A DNA stretch of 64,000 bases, taken from NCBI RefSeq assembly GCF_000426545.1, contig NZ_AUFO01000019.1:62001-126000 (forward strand), in the 5' to 3' direction. Made by a program: the position numbers and the translations under genes. The stretch is from Paenibacillus massiliensis subsp. panacisoli DSM 21345. GTDB lineage: Bacteria > Bacillota > Bacilli > Paenibacillales > Paenibacillaceae. Below, in pieces: positions 55,675 through 62,954 of the stretch (positions are counted from its first letter, which is position 1; every line of letters begins with the position of its first letter). The notes under the pieces are model-generated. The model did not search any database. It saw nothing but the letters and a program-made list of their open reading frames with translations, and was not told where the DNA came from.

Positions 55675-57714
55675 CTATGGAAGAGCAGGCTTGCGATTTT
55701 GCTGTGCTTTACGCAATTCAGCATCCAGACGGGCAGCAACCTGGGATACAATCGCTCCGATATCAATAGCATTCTCATGAACGTTCATTTGTACGGCTCC
55801 TGCCGGGAAGTTCACACTGACGTTATTGATCGTGTCTTTCTTGAAATTCTGGAGGTATCCTGAAATCTGACCCATTTGCTCGGGACTGATTTGTACAGGC
55901 TGAGCTGCTTGAGGATTTTTCCCTTTAGTGGCTGAGCTCATAGTTTTAGGAGTCGAACCAGCAATAGTTAATGCCGAGATTGTGTTCTTTGCAGCTGTTA
56001 GAGGATTGAGCTTATCAAATAACCAAGAGAGCGATGAGCTCACCCCTTTTTTACTAAAGTTCAGTAAATTAGATATGCCATCCCCCAAATTAGTCGCTTT
56101 GTTCGAAGCCCAACCTACTGCTTTTGATGCGCCTTCCTTCACCGCAGGGCCTTTGTCTGCAGCCCAGCCTTTTGCTTTGTTGATCACATTTACTCCAGCA
56201 CCAAAGAGGTTCTTGCCGAACGCAAGCATCCCTTTGCTGGAATCAGATGCCTTCTGCGAAGCCCAGCCTACTGCTTTCGATGCTCCTTCCTTAACTGTAG
56301 TGGCTTTGTCGGTAGCCCAACCCTTTGCTTTATTGATTACATTTGCTCCAGCACCCAAGAGATTTTTGCCGAATGTGAGTATCCCTTTGCCGGCATCAGA
56401 TGCCTTCTGCGAAGCCCAGCCTACTGCTTTCGATGCTCCTTCCTTAACTGTAGAAGCTTTGTCGGCAGCCCAGCCCTTTGCTTTATTGAGCGCATTTGTT
56501 CCAGTACCCCATAAATTTTTACCAAACGCGAGTGCTCCTTTTCCCGCATCTGATACCTTTTGTGATGCCCAACCTACTGCTTTCGACGCTCCTTCTTTAA
56601 CTGTAGGAGCCTTGTCTGTAATCCAACCAGTTACTTTGCTGCCAATATTCGCTCCAGCACCCAAGAGATTTTTTCCAGCATTCATGACTCCTTGTCCAAC
56701 GCTGGTTGCCTTCTCTGAAACCCAACTAATTGCTTTTGAAGCATTCTCCTTAATAGCAGGACCATGATCCGAAATCAAACCGCCAATTTTTCCACCTACA
56801 AAGTCACCAGCCATTCCGCCCAAAAAGCTGCCTACAGCGGTACCAACTCCCGGGATTGGAATAAGTGTACCCACCGCGCCTCCGATTGTGGCTCCGATGG
56901 CTCCGCCAGCGGTTGAGCCTATAGCCTGTGCCCTCTCTTTATCAGAGCCCGCCGTAATTATGCTAGCAGCATCCAGTGCAGTTCCTATTGGTCCGCCAAT
57001 AAGTTTTTTTGCTTTTGGTAATATGCTGCCAACTATACCTGAATTGCCAGCATCAGTGATGAAGTCAAATATGCCAGTGCCCCATTTGCCAAGTGTATTG
57101 CTGAGACCGGCACCAGTCTCACCAACACCTGAAACAACTTCTCCTATTCCGGTAGCTAATCCTACAGCCTTCTTCCAGCCCGTCTTAGGTGCATTACCGT
57201 TAGCTGCATCAGTTAAATATTTCGTTTTAAAGTTCTTAACATTTTCAAAGGTAGTAGCGCCGCTCTTAACAGTTCCTCCGAAGGTCTTTACTTCGTTAAA
57301 GAATCCAGCTGTTTTCTCGTACCATCTCTTAGGCTTTGCCTCTGCGGCAGGTGCCGTTTGACCTAAAGAAGACGTTAAACTAGATACTGCCGTTGTATTA
57401 TTCTGAACAGCCACTATTAATTGACCAAATGCATTATTACTGCTCTGACCAGCATCATTCGCTTTAACGCTTTTCATTGTCACATTAAGCCTTTGTGACT
57501 TTAACTGACGAAGCTTCCCCAACACCCCGTCAATTTGCTTTGATGCATAATCCCTAATCATAATCTCAGGCACCATCCGAGTGCGGCCGATCTTCATGAC
57601 CCGGCCCTGAATGCGCTCAAAATAGCGCTCCATCGCTCTTAGCTCGCGGTTAGCCTTTACGACATTTTTAGGATCAATAACCAGCTTCATACGGTAATTC
57701 ACCGCTTCATCCAT
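55675..57714 (-). CDS. Tail tape measure protein (short, with 51-residue repeats)
   Basis: 679 residues, about half the length of PBSX XkdO (about 1330). The N-terminal 85 residues are helical and basic (NRELRAMERYFERIQGRVMK). A Gly/Ala-rich region (about 235-312) holds hydrophobic segments that may enter the target membrane. Residues 316-551 consist of four full 51-residue units and one partial unit, each carrying VKEGASKAVGWASQK, FGKNL and NKAKGW. The C-terminus (about 600-679) has VSVNFPAGAVQMNVHENAID. The length of this protein sets tube length, so a short tail is expected. A GGGAGGTGATC ribosome site precedes the start. Confidence 0.88.
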   Translation of the reverse strand: MDEAVNYRMKLVIDPKNVVKANRELRAMERYFERIQGRVMKIGRTRMVPEIMIRDYASKQIDGVLGKLRQLKSQRLNVTMKSVKANDAGQSSNNAFGQLIVAVQNNTTAVSSLTSSLGQTAPAAEAKPKRWYEKTAGFFNEVKTFGGTVKSGATTFENVKNFKTKYLTDAANGNAPKTGWKKAVGLATGIGEVVSGVGETGAGLSNTLGKWGTGIFDFITDAGNSGIVGSILPKAKKLIGGPIGTALDAASIITAGSDKERAQAIGSTAGGAIGATIGGAVGTLIPIPGVGTAVGSFLGGMAGDFVGGKIGGLISDHGPAIKENASKAISWVSEKATSVGQGVMNAGKNLLGAGANIGSKVTGWITDKAPTVKEGASKAVGWASQKVSDAGKGALAFGKNLWGTGTNALNKAKGWAADKASTVKEGASKAVGWASQKASDAGKGILTFGKNLLGAGANVINKAKGWATDKATTVKEGASKAVGWASQKASDSSKGMLAFGKNLFGAGVNVINKAKGWAADKGPAVKEGASKAVGWASNKATNLGDGISNLLNFSKKGVSSSLSWLFDKLNPLTAAKNTISALTIAGSTPKTMSSATKGKNPQAAQPVQISPEQMGQISGYLQNFKKDTINNVSVNFPAGAVQMNVHENAIDIGAIVSQVAARLDAELRKAQQNRKPALP
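56062..56769 (-). repeat. Tandem 153-base repeats inside the tape-measure gene
   Basis: Repeat units begin at residues 316, 367, 418, 469 and 520 of the protein, exactly 51 residues (153 bases) apart. Units 2-4 are near identical; unit 1 and the partial unit 5 are diverged. The in-frame period means copy-number change would shorten or lengthen the tail without breaking the gene. Confidence 0.9.
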
Positions 57715-57723
57715 CGTGTATGA

Positions 57724-57876
57724 TCACCTCCCTGCCAGATTTGCTGCATTGATATCACGATCCAGTTCCTCTTCCGAAAAAGCCAGCAGCAGCAAGCGCT
57801 CGCCGCGAGGCAATCTCCAGAAATCTCCGGGGCGGAGGTGATGCCGGACCCATAAGTGATACAGCATCGTCGTCAT
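57724..57876 (-). CDS. Second part of the tail assembly chaperone (-1 frame, GT-type extension)
   Basis: A 50-codon frame from ATG 57876 to TGA 57724 (MTTMLYHLWVRHHLRPGDFW...). It is open in the -1 frame straight from the slippery site at the end of the XkdN gene, with no stop between. The most likely product is therefore a 200-residue fusion made by frameshifting, as with G and GT of lambda, rather than a separate protein. The stop overlaps the ribosome site of the tape measure gene. The sequence is rich in Arg and Leu, as expected for a tape-measure-binding extension. Confidence 0.8.
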   Translation of the reverse strand: MTTMLYHLWVRHHLRPGDFWRLPRGERLLLLAFSEEELDRDINAANLAGR

Positions 57877-57900
57877 TCCCCCGGAGCCGATTAGTTTTTT
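57825..57900 (-). promoter_or_regulatory. Programmed -1 frameshift site with downstream stem
   Basis: The slippery heptamer A-AAA-AAC occupies 57900-57894 and is in the right phase with the XkdN frame. Seven bases later CTCCGGGG (57886-57879) can pair perfectly with CCCCGGAG (57832-57825). The TAA stop follows the heptamer directly. Slippery site, spacer and stem all fit known -1 frameshift signals. Confidence 0.82.
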
Positions 57901-58325
57901 AGGTCGCTAATCTCCACGCCAAATCCGGACAGCTCAAGCACCTTGTCGCCGACGGCATCCAGCTCACCAGCCAGCAGCATGCGGCGTACAGCCTGTTCGC
58001 CACCCGACAGCTTGAGACGGCTCGTAATGCGTGGGTCGCCCCAGCCACTCAGTGATAGTCCCTTGACTTCCAGCTTGGCTGTGGCTTCCGAGATCAGCAG
58101 AGCGTTGAAAATCTCCGTATCCACCTTCTCATCCACCTGGCCCTTGACCGTGCGGCGAACCGTGCAGCGCTCACGAATGCTATCCACCTTGCTGGAGGTC
58201 AGCCCGCGCAGCACCAGCTGCATATCCAGACGACGAATATGCACCGTCTCCTCAGGCAGCTTCTCCGTCGCCTCAAACAGGCTGTCCAAAATTTGTTCTT
58301 CCGTCATATTCTCGTATAGGCTCAT
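57891..58325 (-). CDS. xkdN: Tail assembly chaperone, XkdN family
   Basis: 144 residues. MSLYENMTEEQILDSLFEAT, EETVHIRRLDMQLVLRGLTS and LSGGEQAVRRMLLAGELDAV are typical for the XkdN/phage tail assembly chaperone family. It coats the tape measure before the tube assembles and is not kept in the particle. The gene ends CTA AAA AAC TAA, containing the classical slippery heptamer A-AAA-AAC. A share of ribosomes should move to the -1 frame and make the longer form (see 57724-57876). Confidence 0.93.
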   Translation of the reverse strand: MSLYENMTEEQILDSLFEATEKLPEETVHIRRLDMQLVLRGLTSSKVDSIRERCTVRRTVKGQVDEKVDTEIFNALLISEATAKLEVKGLSLSGWGDPRITSRLKLSGGEQAVRRMLLAGELDAVGDKVLELSGFGVEISDLKN

Positions 58326-58483
58326 GAATCTATCTCCTTTTCATCGTTCAGATATTAGAAATAGGTCTATCATCGTACTTTCACCGTAGACAGACCGCGT
58401 TAACTGGGTGTTTTTCTTGCGATAATCGAACTGCTCAGCTCTGCTGAAAACTAATAAATTCGATTCTCTTAAGAAAACCAAAG

Positions 58484-58522
58484 AATCCGGGAGCTACAGC
58501 TCACATAGCTGCTTCCCGGATT
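58484..58522 (-). terminator. Stem-loop between tube and chaperone genes (partial terminator)
   Basis: On the minus strand AATCCGGGAA and TTCCCGGATT-like arms (58513-58522 and 58484-58493) pair around a 19-base loop, followed by CTTTGGTTTTCTT. The T-run is broken, so read-through is likely. It lies after sheath and tube and before genes needed in few copies. Confidence 0.6.
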
Positions 58523-58601
58523 TCATAAGTCACTTTTGTTCTACTAAATATAGTTTTTTATTCGCAATCTAACCAAGCTTCCCTAGCCAATTCCAGCTCA
58601 A

Positions 58602-59009
58602 TTAGTTGGCAACGATCGGGTCCAGCAGCTCATAGCCTTCGAAGGTGAAGGTTGTCTCCTCCTGCACCTCTTCACCGGCCGTCCAGTTAGCTAGCTGGAT
58701 TTTGTCCGGGGAGCAGCGGATGAGGCGCACACGCTCATGTCCGAACGCTTCGGGATCATCCAGCTTGGAATAGATATCGAACTTGCTAAAGCCACGCTGA
58801 ATCATGTCTGAAGTAACCTTATAGCCACTCATCGTGCCTGTACCTTTCTTAATGCCGTTCTTGTGCACCTTCCAGTCGTTGCCGACCAGATTCAGCTCAC
58901 GCTTCTCCATCTCCACGCTGGCTTCCAGCTTGTTAATATGCGTCTGCCATACCCCATCAATATACGCCTGACCATACGTTCCCAAAATTACTCTTGAAGC
59001 ATCCAACAT
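58602..59009 (-). CDS. xkdM: Tail tube protein, XkdM family (DUF2001)
   Basis: 135 residues. The N-terminal QAYIDGVWQTHINKLEASVE and ELNLVGNDWKVHKNGIKKGT, with GTGTMSGYKVTSDMIQRGF, are the XkdM signature. It forms the inner tube of a contractile tail, stacked as hexamer rings inside the sheath. The sheath gene lies upstream with a 364-base gap. It is a highly needed structural protein, consistent with a hairpin after it that would reduce downstream expression. Confidence 0.94.
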   Translation of the reverse strand: MLDASRVILGTYGQAYIDGVWQTHINKLEASVEMEKRELNLVGNDWKVHKNGIKKGTGTMSGYKVTSDMIQRGFSKFDIYSKLDDPEAFGHERVRLIRCSPDKIQLANWTAGEEVQEETTFTFEGYELLDPIVAN

Positions 59010-59373
59010 TGCATATTCCTCCTTGTGATTGGACCATCCTTGGATGGTGTAATTATGAATTTGAACTAGACACAGTCCTTTAAATTAGATACAGTCTGTC
59101 AAATGACACACAGCCCGCCAAATCAAGCTCTGCTGAGGGCTTCACTCAACGGGCTGCATGTGTGAAGCTATGATGATTATGAAGACTTATTGTCATGTAC
59201 CCGTACACTATTGTTCCATAGGATGAAAGCCACTCCTACATGTGTGCAGCCTTCATGCGGCATGGGCTGCATGGGCTGCATGTGGCATCATGAGATACAT
59301 CATGACGTACCTCATGTGCATACAGCAGCATTACAGCTTGCATACGTAAGCCATGACATCGGTCCTTCGCGGC
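59010..59373. other. Gap between sheath and tube genes
   Basis: 364 bases with no convincing gene. CAGCCCG (59111-59117) pairs with CGGGCTG (59150-59156), with flanking ACACA/TGTGT, giving a hairpin without a T-run. A nine-base tandem repeat, GCATGGGCT twice, lies near 59257-59277. The hairpin may stabilise or separate sheath mRNA from tube mRNA. Confidence 0.45.
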
Positions 59374-60834
59374 TTATTGCACGTAGAATGTGCCGAACAG
59401 CTGCTCCATGACATCGGTCAGCTTGACGTTCCATTGCAGGAACACCTGATCCGCTTCCGGCGTAACAACTGGAGATGGTCCGTAGTAGGCCGGGTCCAGA
59501 ATTACATCATAGCCGGATGCCTCAATGACACTGCTGAGCGCCAGCTGTGCCAAATATTCCTTCACAGCACCGATCAGTGCCAGACGACCTTCCTCTGTGT
59601 TGTTGACCTTCCCGATATAAGTCTCCTCAGCTGCACGCTGCAGATCAGCATTGATCGCATCCATGACGCGGATGGAACGGATCTTCTTCCAAGCATTATT
59701 CTGACCAGCTGCTGGTGTGACAAGGCTGTTAATCCCGCGCAAGGCCTTCACCTGACGTCCATCATGGAATAACAGGAATACGCCGTTGCGAACGGCCTGC
59801 TCCTGCTCTGGGCGAGTCCAACGGCGTGTCACATCCTCGAATGGTGTCACCGCATACGTCGTAGATTGGTTCAGACGTTGACCTGCGATCAGACCAGCTA
59901 CATAAGCCGCTGTCTGTGCCGAGCTGTACTCCACTCCAGCCAGACGTACACCTGTGCCGACATTGATGATGCCCTCATGGTTCAGTGCGAGGGAACGCGC
60001 AGAAGCTGCCTGCACTGCATTCGCGGATACGTCCTCAGCAGCTGAGCCACCGAATACCGCCACAACTCCTTTACCTTGGTTGCGTACACGCTTGACCCAA
60101 GCCGCGAAGCTTTGCAGCAGAGCCATATCAGCCGCATAATCCAAGGCAAGCACGTTGAAGTCCTCGCCCTCCAGAGCCTCCTGCATGGCGATATAATCGG
60201 CGTTGGTCAACTGACTGTTGCCGCTAATGCCCCCGGTAAGGCCAGCACCAGTAATATTAGCCAGTTCCTCTGCTGCGGTAAGCGCCTTTGCGGTCACCCA
60301 TTTGTTCTCGCTATCTTCATTAATAGCTGCAGCAATAGCCTCAGCCGTAGCACTCTCCGCCGTGAACGTCTTCAGCAGCTTCGTGCCCTCATAGAGCAGC
60401 ACTTCCTTGACTGCATTATTATCAATGGTTGGTTGTACCGTCACTGTGAAGCGATTACCGCGTGAGCCAGAATAAAGCGCCGTCAGTTCGAGTACATCCT
60501 CTGCATCACCATTCTTCAGCTTCACTGAAGCTTTGGCAGCGGTATCGTCTGCCAGTCGGTATGCGAGCAGCTTTCTCGGACCACCCAACAGAGCCAGATA
60601 AAGAGTGGAATACGCAGTAGCCCCATCCTCTGTGCCACCAGAGAACATCTGCTCAATAGCCGTCTCGCTGCCAATCTCCACAAATGTACCTACAGGACCC
60701 CAATTGGCCTTGACTGGTACAATGACCGTCCCACGCGAGCCGCCTTGAATTGCGGATGCTGCTGCCGCCTGAAAATTCATATACAATCCGGGCAATACCG
60801 GTTTATTCGTGTTCTCCCAAGTTCCGCCTGCCAT
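59374..60834 (-). CDS. xkdK: Contractile tail sheath protein, XkdK family
   Basis: 486 residues (PBSX XkdK about 466). MAGGTWENTNKPVLPGLYMN at the start, VPVKANWGPVGTFVEIGSET, and the C-terminal domain PSPVVTPEADQVFLQWNVKL with VKLTDVMEQLFGTFYV are typical of the sheath family. The sheath wraps the tube and shortens to drive it through the target envelope. It is the surest sign that this is a contractile machine. The stop lies one base from the small gene upstream. Confidence 0.96.
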   Translation of the reverse strand: MAGGTWENTNKPVLPGLYMNFQAAAASAIQGGSRGTVIVPVKANWGPVGTFVEIGSETAIEQMFSGGTEDGATAYSTLYLALLGGPRKLLAYRLADDTAAKASVKLKNGDAEDVLELTALYSGSRGNRFTVTVQPTIDNNAVKEVLLYEGTKLLKTFTAESATAEAIAAAINEDSENKWVTAKALTAAEELANITGAGLTGGISGNSQLTNADYIAMQEALEGEDFNVLALDYAADMALLQSFAAWVKRVRNQGKGVVAVFGGSAAEDVSANAVQAASARSLALNHEGIINVGTGVRLAGVEYSSAQTAAYVAGLIAGQRLNQSTTYAVTPFEDVTRRWTRPEQEQAVRNGVFLLFHDGRQVKALRGINSLVTPAAGQNNAWKKIRSIRVMDAINADLQRAAEETYIGKVNNTEEGRLALIGAVKEYLAQLALSSVIEASGYDVILDPAYYGPSPVVTPEADQVFLQWNVKLTDVMEQLFGTFYVQ

Positions 60835-60835
60835 A

Positions 60836-61048
60836 TTACTCCACCTTCGCTTTCATAAATTTTGTAATTTTTGTGCCTGCTTCCTCCACGGATAGCAGTT
60901 GATCCTCAGTTCCATAACAAGCTCCTGCCAGCACCTCCGGCTTTACCCCGAACAACGCCTCGGATTTGGCCTTCAGTTCATTCAATGTGTAGCGTGGGGC
61001 TGTGACCGACTGTGGGTCTAGCTTCTGTGTCTTCTTCTTGAACACCAT
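60836..61048 (-). CDS. Small tail-locus protein (YkzL position)
   Basis: 70 residues from the ATG at 61048, which has GAGGTG six bases upstream; a GTG nine bases earlier lies in that site. The sequence is basic at the start (MVFKKKTQKLDPQ) and then RYTLNELKAKSEALFGVKPE. A small protein gene is in the same place just before the sheath in PBSX (ykzL). Pattern similarity fits phage proteins that carry a YTLxELK...LF-VxPE...A core. Function unknown. Confidence 0.75.
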   Translation of the reverse strand: MVFKKKTQKLDPQSVTAPRYTLNELKAKSEALFGVKPEVLAGACYGTEDQLLSVEEAGTKITKFMKAKVE

Positions 61049-61058
61049 ATCAAGCACC

Positions 61059-61898
61059 TCATTTCAAATTCGGATGTACGTACAGCCTGCGAATCAACGC
61101 CGCTTCCTCTGCTGGGCGCATTCGCCGTTGAGCCAGCGTAAGGCTGATCTGCCCGTTCAGGAAAGAATCCGTCTGCCAATCAGCACGAATCTCCTGGGCG
61201 GACATATACCGCCGTGTGTCAGCATCCAGCGGAAGCTGCAAAGCCCCGCTAATCGCCTCCATTAAGAGCGAAGCTGTAGCTTGCTCCAGACGCTGATTGG
61301 ATGCCCAGACATGACCCGTGAACGTTTTACGGACCTCATACATGGATGCACTTGGGATTCGTGTCTCACTGCCCGTCATGCGCCACAGAATGGCGCGCGA
61401 GCCAATAGCCTCGGGCCAGGCATCACCGTATACCCGCCATGTATCGTCCAACTGCGATGCGGTCCAGCCCTTCAATGCTGCTAACCAAGCATCCTCCGTC
61501 GCTCCGACGTCTACGACTTCAGCCTCAGGCACATACAGAGCGAACCTCATGGTCCGCATGATCCGCTCCTTCGTACCTGACACGCTCTCAGCCCCGCGAC
61601 TCCCGGCATAGTGCAGCGTTACCGAGCTGCTGTCCGTATCATCCAGTGGCTGCCTATGCAGACCATCCAGCAGGAGCTGTGCCCAGGCATCGCGTTCTGA
61701 AGCCTGGGTAGCGAGACTGTGTAGCTGGATGCATACAATTTGTCGATAGCCAGCCCACGCCGATTTCCATACCGCTTCCCCGAAGAACAGCTCCGCATAA
61801 GTATCCGGAGGCGGGTCAGGAACCGATTGCAGGTCGTACACCCGGCCTGCTAATTGGGGAATCAATTCGATGATCCTCGCCTTCAAAGCTTCTCTCAT
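61059..61898 (-). CDS. Putative tail terminator / tail completion protein, two-part
   Basis: 279 residues from the ATG at 61898. AAGGAGG lies 11 bases before it, rather far; the frame is open 16 residues further. The first half (ALKARIIELIPQLAGRVYDL, FFGEAVWKSAWAGYRQIVCI) resembles tail terminator proteins. The second half (GSRAILWRMTGSETRIPSAS, EVRKTFTGHVWASNQRLEQA, LPLDADTRRYMSAQEIRADW) resembles XkdJ-type tail proteins. These are usually separate genes before the sheath. It would cap the tube and sheath at the end where a phage head would attach. First gene of the structural operon. Confidence 0.65.
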   Translation of the reverse strand: MREALKARIIELIPQLAGRVYDLQSVPDPPPDTYAELFFGEAVWKSAWAGYRQIVCIQLHSLATQASERDAWAQLLLDGLHRQPLDDTDSSSVTLHYAGSRGAESVSGTKERIMRTMRFALYVPEAEVVDVGATEDAWLAALKGWTASQLDDTWRVYGDAWPEAIGSRAILWRMTGSETRIPSASMYEVRKTFTGHVWASNQRLEQATASLLMEAISGALQLPLDADTRRYMSAQEIRADWQTDSFLNGQISLTLAQRRMRPAEEAALIRRLYVHPNLK

Positions 61899-62167
61899 GC
61901 AGCTATAGCCCTCCTTTCTCATTGCTAAATGCACAGAAATAAACACAAACTGTGAGCCACATCCCTGTCTCTATTGACCACTGGCACCACCAGCTTAAGC
62001 CATATCCTGACAGTCGATCATGATGGCGTGATGTTCACAGATATGGCTGCTGCTTCATCCATGACGCTGACATTTCAGATGACCTGCAGCTGTGAAAGAG
62101 CTACAGAAATGACATCATCGTCACTGTCACCAAGTGTGCCTTGGCCCAGACAAAAGCAGTCCATAAA
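61899..62167. other. Leader region of the tail structural operon
   Basis: About 270 bases between the last terminator-like hairpin and the first structural gene. No convincing gene. I could not find a sigma-A-type promoter pair on the minus strand. If transcription starts here, it probably needs the ArpU-type activator. Confidence 0.4.
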
Positions 62168-62205
62168 GAAACGGATACCAGCCTTGTGCAGGCGGTATCC
62201 GTTTC
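62168..62205 (-). terminator. Strong intrinsic stem-loop ahead of the structural operon
   Basis: GAAACGGATACC (62168-62179) pairs perfectly with GGTATCCGTTTC (62194-62205), extended by GCC/GGC inside. On the minus strand the stem is followed by TTTATGG and later CTTTTGT. It would stop transcription heading from the activator gene towards the tail genes. Confidence 0.7.
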
Positions 62206-62235
62206 TCTTGTCCTCATTCCCGATATTAACATCTT

Positions 62236-62254
62236 ACAGCCTTTTTCCGGCTGT
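62236..62254. other. Small hairpin
   Basis: ACAGCC (62236-62241) and GGCTGT (62249-62254) form a six-base stem with a T-rich loop, between the two larger terminator-like hairpins. Confidence 0.45.
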
Positions 62255-62411
62255 GATGACGTAGATAAGCATGATTATAGAAGAGAAAAAGACGAACTTA
62301 TGTTCCTGTTTTTCTCCGGATCATATTCTCTCTTCATTCAGGGCCTAAAACCCTGATATTATGGGATAATCCACAACTCGGATTAACCTAATGTTCTCAT
62401 TTCATCAGAAC

Positions 62412-62447
62412 AAAAAAAGAGGGTATTCCAGTAAAAGGAACCCCTCT
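62412..62447 (-). terminator. Intrinsic terminator
   Basis: On the minus strand AGAGGGGTTCC pairs with GGAATACCCTCT (two bases unpaired), followed by a run of seven T. A good rho-independent terminator for leftward transcripts from the activator gene region. Confidence 0.82.
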
Positions 62448-62476
62448 ATAATAATCTTCTATACACTACCTTCTTC

Positions 62477-62573
62477 ACAGTACCTTATATAGCGTCTACA
62501 CAGTAACTTCCAAACAGTACCTTATATGATGTCCTTCTACATTAATCCTTTATGTTAATCCTTTATGTTAATC
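62477..62573. repeat. Short direct and tandem repeats in AT-rich DNA
   Basis: ACAGTACCTTATAT occurs at 62477-62490 and again at 62514-62527. TTAATCCTTTATG is repeated in tandem with a 13-base period at 62542-62567, with a partial third copy. Related ATTAATCTTGTAT-like units continue to about 62690. Confidence 0.7.
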
Positions 62574-62631
62574 TTCTAATTTTCTATATGCTATTAAGCT
62601 TCTATATTCTATATAGTACTCGCAATATCTG

Positions 62632-62862
62632 CTATATATTAATTCTTTGTATATTAATCTTGTATAAATTAATCTCTTGTACAATAAGTCCACGTAAAGC
62701 CTGTACATAATAGCGCTCCTGAATATTAACTACTACATCCCAACTACATATTTCATCTTGTAAATGTCTTCTTGCATAAATCCAAGGGTGCTTGAATGCG
62801 GTCAACTCTTCTCTGATCTGAAGCCTATGCCAAAGCGAGCTGGAGTTGAATCTCCACTTCAC
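62632..62862 (-). other. Doubtful small reading frame (76 codons)
   Basis: A GTG-started frame whose middle looks protein-like (FKHPWIYARRHLQDEICSWD, NIQERYYVQALRGLIVQEI), but whose end is translated AT-rich repeat. There is no ribosome site, and a stop codon directly precedes the GTG. It may be a remnant of a former gene or chance. I do not recognise it. Confidence 0.25.
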
Positions 62863-62901
62863 TTACATCAAAGTTAACGTGAATTCGTCACACAAAAATA
62901 G

Positions 62902-62913
62902 GAACAAACGTTC
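62902..62913. promoter_or_regulatory. LexA-like SOS box
   Basis: GAACAAACGTTC matches the Gram-positive LexA/DinR consensus GAAC-RNRY-GTTC. It lies 42 bases past the end of the activator gene. On the plus strand it overlaps the -35 and spacer of an extended -10 promoter. Confidence 0.65.
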
Positions 62914-62921
62914 TTGTTTGT

Positions 62922-62929
62922 GGTATAAT
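62922..62929 (+). promoter_or_regulatory. Extended -10 promoter, reading against the activator gene
   Basis: TG-G-TATAAT is a perfect -10 with the extended TGn element; the -35 position is poor and lies in the SOS box. It points rightwards, antisense to the ArpU-type gene. No protein-coding gene follows on that strand beyond a 12-codon frame. Confidence 0.5.
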
Positions 62930-62954
62930 GAAATCATATGCAGCTCTGCTTATT

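Noticed and set aside
55928..56767. 279-codon plus-strand frame opposite the tape measure
   Set aside because: It is the shadow of the 153-base repeats on the other strand. Repetition keeps it open, and no ribosome site or start context supports it.
59190..59411. 73-codon plus-strand frame between sheath and tube
   Set aside because: It is rich in Cys, Met and His from the CATG/GCATGGGCT repeats, lacks a ribosome site and opposes the operon.
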